This document shows, one piece after another, positions 9,236 to 18,673 of a stretch of DNA of 48,233 nt; the stretch's first letter is position 1; each line of letters opens with the position of its first letter. A program made the position numbers and the translations under genes. The notes beneath the pieces were generated by a model, which worked only from the letters and a program-made list of their open reading frames with translations, ran no database searches and was not told the origin of the DNA. The DNA is from Candidatus Competibacteraceae bacterium. GTDB taxonomy: Bacteria > Pseudomonadota > Gammaproteobacteria > Competibacterales > Competibacteraceae. Location: the NCBI GenBank assembly GCA_016790045.1, contig JAEUPW010000111.1:1-48233 (forward strand). The letters are read 5' to 3'.

Positions 9236-10176
9236 GCCAGCGCGTGCGGGCCAGAGCGGTGTTCCAGGGGTTGGAAGCCTCGCTCGATCTGCGCTGGGTC
9301 GGTGGCGCTTCGGGCGAGGAGCGCATTTTATGGCCATCGGGCGAGGGGGGCGCTTCGCTGTTTGGCCGGGTCAACTGGATTCAGCCGCCGCGCCTGCAAA
9401 TTCTCGGGCTGGAGGAGTGCGCGTTTCTGGATCGGCTGGAGCCGGCGGCGCGCGAGATCCTGACGCGCCGCTTGCTGGAGCCGCCGGCCGGCGCGCTGCT
9501 GGTGTGCGGCGAGCCGGAGCGGGCCGAGGCGGTGCGCGCGCTGGCGGACGCCTTCGCCACCCCGCTATGGCACACCCGCGCCACCCCGGCGGCGGTGATG
9601 GAGCAGCTTTTCCACTACCAGCACGACCTCGACGCCTCCACCGTGGTCCACGGCGAGCTGCTGGAAGTGTTTGGCCTGGGCGTGCTGATCGCCGGCGGCA
9701 GCGGGGTCGGCAAGAGCGAGCTGGCCTTGGAGCTGATCAGCCGGGGCCATCGCTTGATCGCCGACGATACCCCCAACCTGACGCGAGTTGCCCCCAACGT
9801 GCTGGAAGGGACTTGCCCTTCCACCCTGCACGATTTGCTGGAGGTGCGCGGCCTTGGCATCCTCAATATCCGCCGGATGTTTGGCGACAGCGCGATCAAG
9901 CGCAACAAGCGGGTGCGGTTGATCGTCGAGCTGGTCAAGCTGGAGGACATGCGGGCCGCGCCGGAATCGCGCTTGCAGGGGCTGCGGGGCAACCGCATCA
10001 TCCTGGGCATCAGCGTGCCGACCATCACCCTGCCGATCGCGCCCGGCCGCAACCTGGCGGTGCTGGTGGAGTGCGCGGTGCGCGATCACATCTTGCGCCT
10101 CAGCGGCTATCGGGCGGAGGAAGACTTGATGGCCCGGATGGAAAAGGCGATGGCGGAGGCCGCGCCGTGCGAATAA
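9232..10176 (+). CDS. hprK: HPr kinase/phosphorylase
   Basis: Phosphorylates and dephosphorylates HPr on Ser46. 314 residues from the ATGA overlap with ptsN. An N-terminal regulatory domain (about 1-125) is followed by the kinase domain: His140 in VVHGELLEVFG, P-loop GGSGVGKS at 155-162, and the HprK signature EVRGLGILNIRRMFG beginning at residue 204. The longer open frame to 8800 is a shadow of ptsN. The neighbouring HPr keeps Ser46, so the pair is likely functional. Absent from enterics but known in many other proteobacteria. Confidence 0.96.
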   Translation: MSQRVRARAVFQGLEASLDLRWVGGASGEERILWPSGEGGASLFGRVNWIQPPRLQILGLEECAFLDRLEPAAREILTRRLLEPPAGALLVCGEPERAEAVRALADAFATPLWHTRATPAAVMEQLFHYQHDLDASTVVHGELLEVFGLGVLIAGGSGVGKSELALELISRGHRLIADDTPNLTRVAPNVLEGTCPSTLHDLLEVRGLGILNIRRMFGDSAIKRNKRVRLIVELVKLEDMRAAPESRLQGLRGNRIILGISVPTITLPIAPGRNLAVLVECAVRDHILRLSGYRAEEDLMARMEKAMAEAAPCE

Positions 10177-11033
10177 TCATCGTCAGCGGCCTGTCCGGCT
10201 CCGGCAAGACCATCGCCCTGCAAACGCTGGAAGACCTGGATTATTACTGCGTCGACAATCTGCCGTTCAAGCTGATCTTGCCGCTGGCGCGGGAAATTCT
10301 GGCCTCCAGCGACATCGCGACGCCGGCGGTGGCCGTGGGCGTGGACGCCCGCAATTTCATCGACGAGCTGCACCGCTTTCCCGCCACGCTCGCCGAGCTG
10401 CGAGCCTGCGATCTGGATGTGGAGGTGCTGTTTTTGCAAGCGGCCGACAAGGTTTTGCTCAAGCGTTACAGCGAAAGCCGCCGCCGCCACCCCTTGGATT
10501 TGGGCAGCGTGCCGCTGGCCGAGGCGATCCGCGACGAGCGCCGCCTGCTGGAGCCGATCGTCGCCTGCGCCGATCTGATCGTGGACACCAGCGAGACCAA
10601 CGTCTACCAGTTGCGGGAACTGATCCGCGTTCGCTTGCACGAGACGCCGCGCGAGGCGATGTCGCTGCTGTTCGAATCCTTCGGCTTCAAAAACGGGCTG
10701 CCGGCGGACGCCGATTTCGTCTTCGATGTCCGCGCCTTGCCCAACCCGCATTGGGAGCCGCAACTGCGGCCTCAGACCGGGCTCGACCGGGACGTGATCG
10801 AGTTTCTGGAAGCGCAGCCGACGGTGCTGGCGATGATCGCCGACCTGTGCCAGTTTCTGGAAGGGTGGCTGCCGCAGTTTGAAGCGAGCGAGCGCAGCTA
10901 TCTGACGGTGTGCGTCGGCTGCACCGGCGGCCAGCACCGCTCGGTGTACATCGCCGAAGCTCTGGCCCGCTACTTCGGCGAGATCCGCGACCATGTCATG
11001 ATCCGCCATCGAGAACTAAACTTAGTGAAATAA
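10167..11033 (+). CDS. rapZ: RNase adapter protein RapZ
   Basis: P-loop protein of the YvcJ/RapZ family; in E. coli it binds GlcN6P and directs RNase E to the GlmZ sRNA. 288 residues from a GTG start that overlaps the end of hprK by 10 bases; the frame upstream of it is a shadow. Walker A GLSGSGKT at 8-15, the LDYYCVDNLP segment after it, and the C-terminal signature CVGCTGGQHRSV from residue 249. Whether it controls GlmZ-like RNA here is unknown; family identity is certain. Confidence 0.95.
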   Translation: MRIIIVSGLSGSGKTIALQTLEDLDYYCVDNLPFKLILPLAREILASSDIATPAVAVGVDARNFIDELHRFPATLAELRACDLDVEVLFLQAADKVLLKRYSESRRRHPLDLGSVPLAEAIRDERRLLEPIVACADLIVDTSETNVYQLRELIRVRLHETPREAMSLLFESFGFKNGLPADADFVFDVRALPNPHWEPQLRPQTGLDRDVIEFLEAQPTVLAMIADLCQFLEGWLPQFEASERSYLTVCVGCTGGQHRSVYIAEALARYFGEIRDHVMIRHRELNLVK

Positions 11034-11083
11034 CCATCGGGCGGCCGTGGTCACGCCGGCCGGCAAGCACGGAGTCGAGCGGA

Positions 11084-11353
11084 GTGTTGAAACGGGAAAT
11101 TGTCATCATCAACAAGTTAGGCTTGCACGCGCGCGCCGCCGCCAAATTCGTGACCTTGGCGGCCGGTTTCGACGCCGAAATTCGGCTGGCGCGCGGCAAC
11201 CGCGAGGTCAACGGCAAGAGTATCATGGGCGTGATGATGCTGGCGGCCGGTTGCGGGACGCAGGTGGTGTTGCAAGCCAGCGGCCCCGAAGCCGAACTGG
11301 CGCTCCAACACCTGGAAGACTTAATTCTCCGCCGCTTCGACGAGGCGGAATGA
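11084..11353 (+). CDS. ptsH: Phosphocarrier protein HPr
   Basis: Small cytosolic phosphocarrier between enzyme I and EIIA proteins. A GTG start with GGAG nine bases upstream (11071-11074) gives 89 residues and puts the two known phosphorylation sites at their canonical numbers: His15 in KLGLHARAA and Ser46 in VNGKSIMGVM. Ser46 fits regulation by the adjacent hprK. It lies 50 bases after rapZ and 12 bases before ptsI. No sugar permease is nearby, so a regulatory PTS (NPr-like) role is inferred. Confidence 0.95.
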   Translation: MLKREIVIINKLGLHARAAAKFVTLAAGFDAEIRLARGNREVNGKSIMGVMMLAAGCGTQVVLQASGPEAELALQHLEDLILRRFDEAE

Positions 11354-11365
11354 GAGGGCTGTTCC

Positions 11366-13120
11366 ATGCCGTTTTCGTTGCATGGCATCGGGGTTTCCCG
11401 GGGCTACGCCATCGGCAGAACCTATCTGCTGCAGCGCAACCAGCCGGAGATCACCGAATATACGATCCCCGATGCCATCATCGAGGACGAGGTCCAGCGT
11501 TTTTTAAACGGCCTGGAGCTGGCGCGGCGACAATTGCTGGAAATTCGCGAGCGGGCGCCCCGCACCGCGTCCAACGATATCACCGCGTTCATCGACACCC
11601 ATTTGCTGATGTTGGGTGACGCTTCCCTGACCGACGCGCCGGCCAATCTGATCCGCTCCCTGAAGTGCAACGCCGAATGGGCCTTGAAAGTCCAGCGCGA
11701 TATGCTGGTTCAGGTGTTCGACGAGATGGACGACCCTTATCTGCGCACCCGCAAGGACGACGTGGAACACGTGGTGCGCCGGGTGCAACGGATCCTGGTG
11801 ACCGACGATCCGGCTTATCCCAGCGACGCGGACTATTCGGAGCTGGCCGGCAGCCGTCTGGAGGGTCGAATCGTGGTGGCCGACGACCTGACGCCGGCGG
11901 ACACCATTTTGATGCAGCATCAAGGCGTGCTCGCCTTCGTCACCGAATATGGCGGCCCGCTGTCCCATACCGCGATCCTGGCGCGCAGCCTGGGCATTCC
12001 CGCCGTGGTCGGGGCGCGCAACGCGCGCAGCTATCTCGGCAACAACGAGCCGGTGATCGTCGACGGGCGCCAGGGCGTGATCCTGGTCAGCCTCGACGAG
12101 CGCATCCTGCGCTATTACCGCCACAAGCAACAGGAAGAGCGCCGGCAACAGCGGGAGCTCAACAAGCTCAAGGGCAAGCCGGCGGTCACCCGCGACGGCG
12201 TGAGCATCCGCCTGCAAGCCAACATCGAGCTGCCCGAGGACGCCGTGACGGTGCGGGAGGTGGCGGCCGACGGCGTCGGTTTGTACCGGACCGAATTCCT
12301 GTTCATGAACCGCGCCGACGCGCCCGACGAAGAAGAGCATCTGGCCTCGTACCTTCACGTCATCAAGGTCCTGGAAGGCAGCCCCATCACCATCCGCACC
12401 GCCGATCTCGGGGCGGACAAGCAGGTGGACGGCGGGCGCGGCGGGCCGGTCGGCACCAATCCGGCGCTGGGCTTGCGCGCGGTGCGGATGTGCTTGAAGG
12501 ATTTAAGTATGTTCCGCCCGCAGTTGCGCGCCATCCTGCGCGCTTCCGCCTACGGTCCGGTGCGGATGATGATCCCGATGCTGTCCGCCGTGCACGAGGT
12601 GTTCCAGGTGTTGCGGCTGGTGGCCGAGACCCGGCAGGAACTGCGCGAACGGGGGCTGGCCTTCGATGAAAAGCTGCCGGTGGGCGGGATGATCGAGGTG
12701 CCGGCGGCGGCGGTGTGCGCGGCCCAGTTCGCCCGCTATCTGGATTTTCTATCCATCGGCACCAACGACCTGATCCAGTACACCCTGGCCATCGACCGGG
12801 TGGACGACGAGATCAACTACCTCTACGATCCGCTGCATCCGGCGGTGTTGATGCTGATCCGCAACACCATCCGCGCCGGCCAGAAAGCGGGCATCCCGGT
12901 CAGCCTGTGCGGGGAAATGGCGGGCGATCCGCGCTATACCCGCCTGTTGCTGGGCCTGGGCCTGACCCAGTTCAGCATGCACCCCGCCGGTTTGCTGGAG
13001 ATCAAGCGGGTGGTTCAAGACAGCCATGTCGGCGAACTGGCGGCCGTGGTCCGGCGCTTGCTGCATACCACCGACGCCGAAAAGTACGCCGAGCTATTGA
13101 AGACCATCGCCCAGAATTGA
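11366..13120 (+). CDS. ptsI: Phosphoenolpyruvate-protein phosphotransferase (enzyme I)
   Basis: Transfers phosphate from PEP to HPr. 584 residues with the PtsI order: HPr-binding N-terminal domain, phosphohistidine in GGPLSHTAILARS (His201), PEP-binding barrel with GVGLYRTEFLFM, and CGEMAGDP with Cys515. There is no N-terminal GAF domain, so it resembles sugar-type PtsI rather than PtsP even though it sits among nitrogen-PTS genes. GAGAGGG ends 7 bases before the ATG. The last 27 bases overlap the 3' end of the opposite-strand acyltransferase gene. Confidence 0.96.
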   Translation: MPFSLHGIGVSRGYAIGRTYLLQRNQPEITEYTIPDAIIEDEVQRFLNGLELARRQLLEIRERAPRTASNDITAFIDTHLLMLGDASLTDAPANLIRSLKCNAEWALKVQRDMLVQVFDEMDDPYLRTRKDDVEHVVRRVQRILVTDDPAYPSDADYSELAGSRLEGRIVVADDLTPADTILMQHQGVLAFVTEYGGPLSHTAILARSLGIPAVVGARNARSYLGNNEPVIVDGRQGVILVSLDERILRYYRHKQQEERRQQRELNKLKGKPAVTRDGVSIRLQANIELPEDAVTVREVAADGVGLYRTEFLFMNRADAPDEEEHLASYLHVIKVLEGSPITIRTADLGADKQVDGGRGGPVGTNPALGLRAVRMCLKDLSMFRPQLRAILRASAYGPVRMMIPMLSAVHEVFQVLRLVAETRQELRERGLAFDEKLPVGGMIEVPAAAVCAAQFARYLDFLSIGTNDLIQYTLAIDRVDDEINYLYDPLHPAVLMLIRNTIRAGQKAGIPVSLCGEMAGDPRYTRLLLGLGLTQFSMHPAGLLEIKRVVQDSHVGELAAVVRRLLHTTDAEKYAELLKTIAQN

Positions 13121-14038
13121 GCCCTGGCCGCGCGGCGATCCGGGTGACGGGGCGCGCAATTGCCCGATCAGCGCATCCTTCTCGGCCCACCGTTGGGCGA
13201 GCCACGCTTGCAGGGCCGCGCGAAATGCCGGATCGTTGCGGTAATCGCCGCCGCGCAATTCGGCGGGTATCGGCAAGGGCCGCACCCGCACGCTCACCCG
13301 GCGGATGCGGCCCAGAAACAGATCCCGAAAAGACGAGCGGCCATCGGCGTAGACCACGGTCACATCCAGCAGCGTGTGCAGCCGCTCGCCCAGGCTTTCC
13401 AGCACGGCGGCCACGCCGCCCGTTTTGGGCCGGAGCAGGTAGCGGTAGGGGGATTGCTGGCGGGCGTGTTTTTCCGCGTCGAAGCGGGTGCCTTCCAGGA
13501 AGTTAAGCAGGGTCGCCGGCGCGGCGCGCAAGCGTTCGCCGGCTTTGCGGGCGGTTTCCCAGTCCTGGCCGCGCGCTTCGGGATGCCGGGCCAGATAAGC
13601 CGCCGAACGGCGTTTCATGAACGGATAATCCAAGGCCCACCACGCCCCTCCCAGCAACGGCAGCCAAATCAGTTCCTGTTTGATGAAGAATTTCGGGAAG
13701 GGGATGCGGCGGTTGATGGCGCGCAGCACGACGGGGATATCCACCCAGGACTGATGGTTGGCGCTCACCAGATACCATTGGTCGCGCCGCAAGCCCTCGA
13801 CGCCCCGGATGTCCCATTCGATGCGCTGGGTCCAGTTCAAGATCGCGTTATTGCCGTCCACCCAGGCTTCGGCGATGCGCAGCAAGCCGCCGGAATGCAG
13901 CGCGCGCCACCGGGCTTGCGGGATCGCGAGCTTGAGCGGCACCACGATGTAGAAAGGCACACACCAGAGCAGCGTATTCAGCAGGAACAGGCTCAAGGCC
14001 AGCACGCCGCGCAACGGTCCGGGCAGCCATCGGAACAT
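13094..14038 (-). CDS. Lysophospholipid acyltransferase, YihG-like
   Basis: Inner-membrane acyltransferase of the PlsC/LPLAT family that probably acylates lysophosphatidic acid or another lysophospholipid. 314 residues: one or two N-terminal hydrophobic segments (about 10-37), catalytic HX4D as NHQSWVD (His95, Asp100), a KFFIKQEL block II (116-123) and the substrate motif FLEGTRF (EGTR 182-185). Long spacing and the C-terminal extension resemble E. coli YihG rather than PlsC itself. It is convergent with ptsI, sharing 27 bases of 3' overlap, and starts 12 bases after the NUDIX gene, so the two minus-strand genes form an operon. Confidence 0.9.
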   Translation of the reverse strand: MFRWLPGPLRGVLALSLFLLNTLLWCVPFYIVVPLKLAIPQARWRALHSGGLLRIAEAWVDGNNAILNWTQRIEWDIRGVEGLRRDQWYLVSANHQSWVDIPVVLRAINRRIPFPKFFIKQELIWLPLLGGAWWALDYPFMKRRSAAYLARHPEARGQDWETARKAGERLRAAPATLLNFLEGTRFDAEKHARQQSPYRYLLRPKTGGVAAVLESLGERLHTLLDVTVVYADGRSSFRDLFLGRIRRVSVRVRPLPIPAELRGGDYRNDPAFRAALQAWLAQRWAEKDALIGQLRAPSPGSPRGQGSILGDGLQ

Positions 14039-14050
14039 CGCGCGCGGCCC

Positions 14051-14539
14051 TCAGGCGCGAGAGCGCCGGGCCAGCCAATCCCGCACGGCGGGTCCAGTGC
14101 CGATGGTCCAGGGTTTGAGCCGTTCGACCGGAACCCGCTTGATGGCCGCCAGTTCGTCCCCCAGAGCGATAGTGCCCTCGGCCGGCACATGGAACGCCAG
14201 AATCAATTGATTCATCTCAAAAAAGGGGTAATAACCGACAAAGTGGGCGGCGGCGGGCGCGAGGCCCAGCTCTTCATGCACTTCGCGCAAGATGCCGGCG
14301 TCCGGGGTTTCGCCCTGTTCCAAAAAGCCGGTGACCAGCCCGAACATCGTTTCCGGCCAGCCCTTGTTGCGCGCGAGGACGACCGTCCCGTCCAGCTCGA
14401 CGATGGCGGCGAGCACCGGAACCGGATTGTTCCACCCGATGTAGCCGCAGCCGGCGGCGCTGCAACAGCGCCGGCTGCGGCCGCCGATTTCGGCATCGCG
14501 CAACGGGCTGGCGCACTGTGGACAGTAGTTGGCTTGCAT
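14051..14539 (-). CDS. NUDIX hydrolase with N-terminal zinc ribbon
   Basis: Hydrolyses a nucleoside diphosphate linked to another moiety; the exact substrate cannot be read. 162 residues. An N-terminal zinc ribbon has Cys6 and Cys9 (CPQC) with a second Cys pair region at 25-31, reminiscent of NudC-type enzymes. The full Nudix box GX5EX7REUXEEXGU is present at 71-92 (GFLEQGE...REVHEELG). First gene of a two-gene minus-strand operon with the acyltransferase, divergent from argF across 242 bases. Confidence 0.92.
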   Translation of the reverse strand: MQANYCPQCASPLRDAEIGGRSRRCCSAAGCGYIGWNNPVPVLAAIVELDGTVVLARNKGWPETMFGLVTGFLEQGETPDAGILREVHEELGLAPAAAHFVGYYPFFEMNQLILAFHVPAEGTIALGDELAAIKRVPVERLKPWTIGTGPAVRDWLARRSRA

Positions 14540-14621
14540 GATTGACGTCCGCTGGCGCCCGATGGGCCGCCGGGTTGGATAAAATTATCGGCTTTTAGCT
14601 CCCTGCGGCCGAAAGCTGGCT

Positions 14622-14627
14622 TATACT
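14622..14627 (+). promoter_or_regulatory. Possible -10 element ahead of the argF leader hairpin
   Basis: TATACT matches five of six bases of the sigma-70 -10 consensus. No convincing -35 is seen 16-18 bases upstream. Transcription would begin near 14634 and run at once into the hairpin at 14642-14671. Confidence 0.4.
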
Positions 14628-14641
14628 ATGCTTTCAAATCA

Positions 14642-14672
14642 CGGCAGCCCATCATCGCTGCCGTTTTGTTTT
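14642..14672 (+). terminator. Terminator-like hairpin in the argF leader
   Basis: A perfect 7-bp stem CGGCAGC/GCTGCCG (14642-14648 with 14657-14663), 8-base loop, followed by TTTTGTTTT. It is upstream of argF and just downstream of the possible -10 element, so it may be a leader attenuator or end a very short RNA. The opposite strand lacks a T-run, so it is not the terminator of a minus-strand gene. Confidence 0.7.
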
Positions 14673-14781
14673 CGCGAAAATAAAGTCAATCTTTTGGGCC
14701 GGTTCGCGTCGCGCCGTCAATCGATGCGCCGGCCGTCGGCGGATTATCCATCAATCCGTCTTTTTGCGGTGAATTGTAATC

Positions 14782-15702
14782 ATGAAAACGCGCCATTTCC
14801 TCAGCTTGTTCGATCTGACGCCCGCTGAATTGGGAAGCGTCCTGCGCCGGGCCACCGAATTGAAGGCCCTGCGTCGGCGGGGCGAGCGCCATGCGCCCTT
14901 GGCTCAGAAAGTGCTGGGCATGATTTTCGAGAAAGCCTCGACCCGCACCCGAATTTCCTTTGAGGCCGGGATGGCGCAACTGGGCGGCAGCTCGATTTTT
15001 CTCGCCCCGCGCGACACTCAGCTCGGCCGGGGCGAGCCGATCGAGGATACGGCGCGAGTGCTGTCCGGCATGGTCGATCTGGTCATGATCCGCACCTTCG
15101 AGCACGCTCTGGTGGAGCGCTTCGCCGGCTGTTCCAGCGTGCCGGTGATCAACGGCCTGACCGATTACAACCACCCTTGCCAGTTGCTGGCCGACATCCA
15201 GACCTACATCGAACATCGCGGCGAGCTTCGCGGCAAAACCGTCGCGTGGATCGGCGATGGCAACAACATGTGCAACAGCTATCTGGAAGCGGCCTGCCAG
15301 TTCGATTTTCAGTTGCGCGTCGCCGTGCCGCCCGGCTACGAGCCGGACGCGAATTTGCTGAACCGGGCCGCCGGTCGCGCGGTGCTGCTGCGCGATCCGA
15401 TGCTGGCGGCCAGAAACGCGGATTTGATCGCCACCGACGTGTGGACCAGCATGGGCAAGGAAGAAGAGCGGGAGCAGCGCCTGAATTATTTCGCTCCCTA
15501 TCAGGTGACGGCGCAGATTATGGCCCAAGCGCGGCCGGACGCCATTTTTCTGCATTGCCTGCCGGCGCATCGCGGCGAGGAAGTCAGCGCCGAGGTGATC
15601 GACGGCCCGCAAAGCCGGGTGTGGGATGAGGCGGAAAACCGCTTGCACGCGCAAAAGGCGCTCATGGAATTTTTGTTGCGGCCGGACCCGCCGGCCATTT
15701 GA
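14782..15702 (+). CDS. argF: Ornithine carbamoyltransferase
   Basis: Forms citrulline from ornithine and carbamoyl phosphate in arginine synthesis. 306 residues. Carbamoyl-phosphate site STRTR at 53-57 in the context [16 protein letters not shown] in [12 protein letters not shown]; the ornithine loop with [11 protein letters not shown] from His258. A GGTGA sits 9 bases before the ATG. It is a single gene with a hairpin-bearing leader; no recognisable ArgR box pair was found by eye. Sequence motifs separate it from aspartate carbamoyltransferase. Confidence 0.97.
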   Translation: MKTRHFLSLFDLTPAELGSVLRRATELKALRRRGERHAPLAQKVLGMIFEKASTRTRISFEAGMAQLGGSSIFLAPRDTQLGRGEPIEDTARVLSGMVDLVMIRTFEHALVERFAGCSSVPVINGLTDYNHPCQLLADIQTYIEHRGELRGKTVAWIGDGNNMCNSYLEAACQFDFQLRVAVPPGYEPDANLLNRAAGRAVLLRDPMLAARNADLIATDVWTSMGKEEEREQRLNYFAPYQVTAQIMAQARPDAIFLHCLPAHRGEEVSAEVIDGPQSRVWDEAENRLHAQKALMEFLLRPDPPAI

Positions 15703-15979
15703 GTGTCGAAGGGTGCTCGGCATTCGTTCTGCAAATTGACCGGATCGGAGTTAGAGCGCGAGCCGATATGCTGCGCGGTTATATTCATGCGCCAAAGCTG
15801 TATGGCGAGAGTCCGGGATAATCTGCTAAATTGGCACTCGCCAATTCATGCGATTTCTCGCGTTTTCGCGATCCCGCTTTACGGGCGTCGATCCATGTGC
15901 GGCCGGCGTCCGGCCGCGAGGTTTTTCGCCGCGATCCGGCCTTAAAGCGCGATTCTTGCCGCCCGAAAGCCCCTCAATC

Positions 15980-16561
15980 ATGAAAGACTACGCTCTGATA
16001 CTGATCGGCACGATTCTGGTCAACAACTTCGTATTGGTGAAATTTCTGGGGCTGTGCCCGTTCATGGGCGTCTCGCGCAAGCTGGAAACCGCCATGGGCA
16101 TGGGGTTGGCCACCACGTTCGTTTTGACCCTCTCGTCGATTTGCGCCTATCTGAGCAGCGAATATTTGCTCGTCCCGCTCGGTTTGGAGTATCTGCGCAC
16201 CATCACCTTTATCCTGGTGATCGCCGTGGTGGTGCAATTCACCGAGATGGTGGTCCATAAAACCAGCCCGGTGCTGTATCAGGTGCTCGGCATTTACCTG
16301 CCGCTGATCACCACCAATTGCGCGGTGCTGGGAGTGGCGTTGCTGAACGTGCAGGAGCGGCACGGCTTTATCGAATCGGGGCTTTACGGCTTTGGGGCGG
16401 CGATCGGCTTTTCGCTGGTCATGGTGCTGTTCGCGGCCCTGCGCGAGCGGATCGCGGTGGCCGACGTGCCGGTGCCTTTTCGCGGGGCGGCCATCGCGCT
16501 GGTGACGGCGGGCTTGATGTCGCTGGCGTTCATGGGTTTCGCGGGCTTGGTGCGGGGGTGA
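15980..16561 (+). CDS. rsxA: Electron transport complex subunit RsxA
   Basis: Integral membrane subunit of the Rsx/Rnf complex, which couples ferredoxin/NADH electron transfer to an ion gradient and, in E. coli, reduces SoxR. The ATG at 15980 gives 193 residues, exactly the E. coli length; the longer frame to 15848 is rejected because the extra 44 residues are not membrane-like. Six hydrophobic helices are visible (for example [19 protein letters not shown] and TIFILV-type segments), with the conserved NCAVLG motif for the RnfA/RnfE iron-sulfur site. First of six rsx genes. The 277 bases after argF show no gene and no clear promoter. Confidence 0.96.
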   Translation: MKDYALILIGTILVNNFVLVKFLGLCPFMGVSRKLETAMGMGLATTFVLTLSSICAYLSSEYLLVPLGLEYLRTITFILVIAVVVQFTEMVVHKTSPVLYQVLGIYLPLITTNCAVLGVALLNVQERHGFIESGLYGFGAAIGFSLVMVLFAALRERIAVADVPVPFRGAAIALVTAGLMSLAFMGFAGLVRG

Positions 16562-16565
16562 GGCC

Positions 16566-17135
16566 ATGTGGGTCGATATAGGCGCGCTGGGCGTTTTGGC
16601 GGCGGTCTCGGGGCTGCTGCTGGGTTTCGCCGCCGTGCGATTCAAAGTCGAAGGCGATCCCATCGCCGATAAAATCGACGCGATTCTGCCGCAGACCCAA
16701 TGCGGGCAATGCGGGTTTGCCGGTTGTCGCCCCTACGCCGAGGCCATCGCCGCCGGCGAGGCCGACATCAACCAATGCCCGCCGGGCGGCGAAAACGGCA
16801 TCGTCGCGCTGGCCGAACTGCTGGGCCGCGACCCGAAACCGCTCAATCCGGAAAACGGGATCGAAAAACCCAAAATGCTGGCAGTGATCGACGAGCAAAA
16901 CTGCATCGGCTGCACGCTGTGCATTCAAGCTTGCCCGGTGGACGCCATCCTCGGCGCGGCCAAGCACATGCACACGGTGATCGCCAAGGAGTGCACCGGC
17001 TGCGAATTGTGCGTGGCCCCCTGTCCGGTCGATTGCATTCACATGTTGCCCGTCGCTCAAACCGTCGCCACCTGGAAATGGGCTTACCCGGCCGCGGAAG
17101 CGCGCGTCGCCCCGGCGGTCGAGGCCGCCGCATGA
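16566..17135 (+). CDS. rsxB: Electron transport complex subunit RsxB
   Basis: Iron-sulfur subunit passing electrons within the Rsx/Rnf complex. 189 residues: an N-terminal membrane anchor (about 6-24), a four-Cys cluster site CGQCGFAGC with Cys46, 49, 54 and 71, and two ferredoxin [4Fe-4S] motifs, Cys113/116/119/123 and Cys143/146/149/153. An Ala-rich tail ends the protein. AGGCC precedes the ATG by few bases; the stop overlaps the rsxC ATG. Confidence 0.96.
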   Translation: MWVDIGALGVLAAVSGLLLGFAAVRFKVEGDPIADKIDAILPQTQCGQCGFAGCRPYAEAIAAGEADINQCPPGGENGIVALAELLGRDPKPLNPENGIEKPKMLAVIDEQNCIGCTLCIQACPVDAILGAAKHMHTVIAKECTGCELCVAPCPVDCIHMLPVAQTVATWKWAYPAAEARVAPAVEAAA

Positions 17136-18667
17136 GCGGTTTGTTCGCGTTCCACGGCGGCTTGAAAACCGCGCGCCACAAAACCGAATCCAACCGTCAG
17201 CCCATCCAGCCCAGCGCCTTGCCCAAACGCCTGGTGGTCCCGTTGCGCCAGCACATCGGCGCCATCGCCAAACCGTTGGTTCAAGCCGGCGACCGGGTGC
17301 TGAAAGGTCAAATCATCGGCCAGCCCGACGGCTATATCAGCGCCGCCGTCCACGCGCCGAGTTCCGGCACGGTGGCGGCGGTGGACCAGAGACCGGTGCC
17401 GCACCCGTCCGGCTTGCCAGATTGGTGCGTGACCATCGAAACGGACGGCGAGGAGCGCTGGATCGAGCGCGAGCCGGTGGCCTATCGAACCCTGCATTCC
17501 AGCGAAACGCGCAACGTCCTGCGCAACGCCGGGGTGGTCGGCCTGGGCGGGGCGGCGTTTCCCAGCGCGGTCAAGCTGAATTTGGGCGGGCGACGCGAGC
17601 GCTTGGACACCCTGATCTTAAACGGTGCCGAATGCGAGCCGTGGATCACCTGCGACGACCGGCTGATGCGGGAACGGGCCGCCGGCATCGTCGCCGGCCT
17701 GCGGATCATGGCGCATCTGCTGGACCCGCGCGAGGTGCTGATCGGCATCGAGGACGACAAGCCGGAAGCCATCGCCGCCCTGACCGCCGCCTGCGCCGGG
17801 ACCGGCTACGCGGTGCGCCCGGTGCCGACCCGCTATCCCAGCGGCAGCGTCAAGCAACTGGTCAAGCTGCTCACCGGCAAGGAAACGCCGGTCGATGGCT
17901 TGCCGGTCGATGTCGGCGTCCAGTGCTTCAACGTCGCCACCGCGCACGCGGTGCATCGCGCCATCGACTGCGGCGAACCGGTGATTTCCCGGATCGTCAC
18001 CGTCACCGGCCGCGTCCGGCGGCCGCAAAATATCGAGGCGTTGCTGGGGACGCCGTTTGCCGATCTGGTCGCGCAAAGCGGCGGCTATCGGGACGGGGTG
18101 GAGCGCTTGATCATGGGCGGGCCGATGATGGGATTCGCCCTGTGCGATGACCGGGTGCCCATCACCAAGGCCGCCAACTGCATTCTCGCGGCCGGGGCCG
18201 AGGAGTTGAGCCCGGAACGGCCGGCGATGCCTTGCATCCGCTGCGGGGCCTGCGCGGATGTCTGCCCGGCGGATTTGCTGCCGCAGCAGCTATACTGGCA
18301 CTCCCGCGCCAAGGAATTCGACAAGGCGCAGGATTATCATTTATTTAGCTGCATCGAATGCGGGTGTTGCAGCTACGTGTGCCCGAGCCAGATCCCGCTG
18401 GTGCAGTTCTACCGCTACGCCAAGAACGAAATCTGGGCGCAAGAAAAGGAAAAGCAAAAAGCCGAATTGGCCCGCCAGCGGCATCAAGCCCGGCTGGAGC
18501 GCCTGGAGCGCGAGAAACAGGAACGGGACGCCAAGCTGCGCCAGAAAGCGCCGGCGCGCGCCGAAGTGTCGGCCGAAAAACCGAGCCTCGAAGCCGCCGT
18601 GGCCCGCGCCAAGGCCACCTCGCCGGCGGTCGTCGAAGCCGGCGCCCCCGCCACTTCGGGCGACTGA
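17132..18667 (+). CDS. rsxC: Electron transport complex subunit RsxC
   Basis: NADH/flavin-binding soluble subunit of the Rsx/Rnf complex. 511 residues from the ATGA overlap with rsxB. An N-terminal biotinyl-like region and the NADH-ubiquinone-oxidoreductase 51-kDa-like domain ([21 protein letters not shown]) are followed by two ferredoxin motifs, Cys368/371/374/378 and Cys407/410/413/417. The tail from about 425 is a charged Glu/Lys/Arg/Ala coiled coil; it is much shorter than the repeat-rich tail of the 740-residue E. coli protein. Confidence 0.96.
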   Translation: MSGLFAFHGGLKTARHKTESNRQPIQPSALPKRLVVPLRQHIGAIAKPLVQAGDRVLKGQIIGQPDGYISAAVHAPSSGTVAAVDQRPVPHPSGLPDWCVTIETDGEERWIEREPVAYRTLHSSETRNVLRNAGVVGLGGAAFPSAVKLNLGGRRERLDTLILNGAECEPWITCDDRLMRERAAGIVAGLRIMAHLLDPREVLIGIEDDKPEAIAALTAACAGTGYAVRPVPTRYPSGSVKQLVKLLTGKETPVDGLPVDVGVQCFNVATAHAVHRAIDCGEPVISRIVTVTGRVRRPQNIEALLGTPFADLVAQSGGYRDGVERLIMGGPMMGFALCDDRVPITKAANCILAAGAEELSPERPAMPCIRCGACADVCPADLLPQQLYWHSRAKEFDKAQDYHLFSCIECGCCSYVCPSQIPLVQFYRYAKNEIWAQEKEKQKAELARQRHQARLERLEREKQERDAKLRQKAPARAEVSAEKPSLEAAVARAKATSPAVVEAGAPATSGD

Positions 18668-18673
18668 ACGCGC

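Noticed and set aside
13160..14545. 461-codon plus-strand frame opposite the acyltransferase and NUDIX genes
   Set aside because: The minus-strand readings carry complete catalytic motifs (NHQSWVD, Nudix box); the plus-strand reading shows none.
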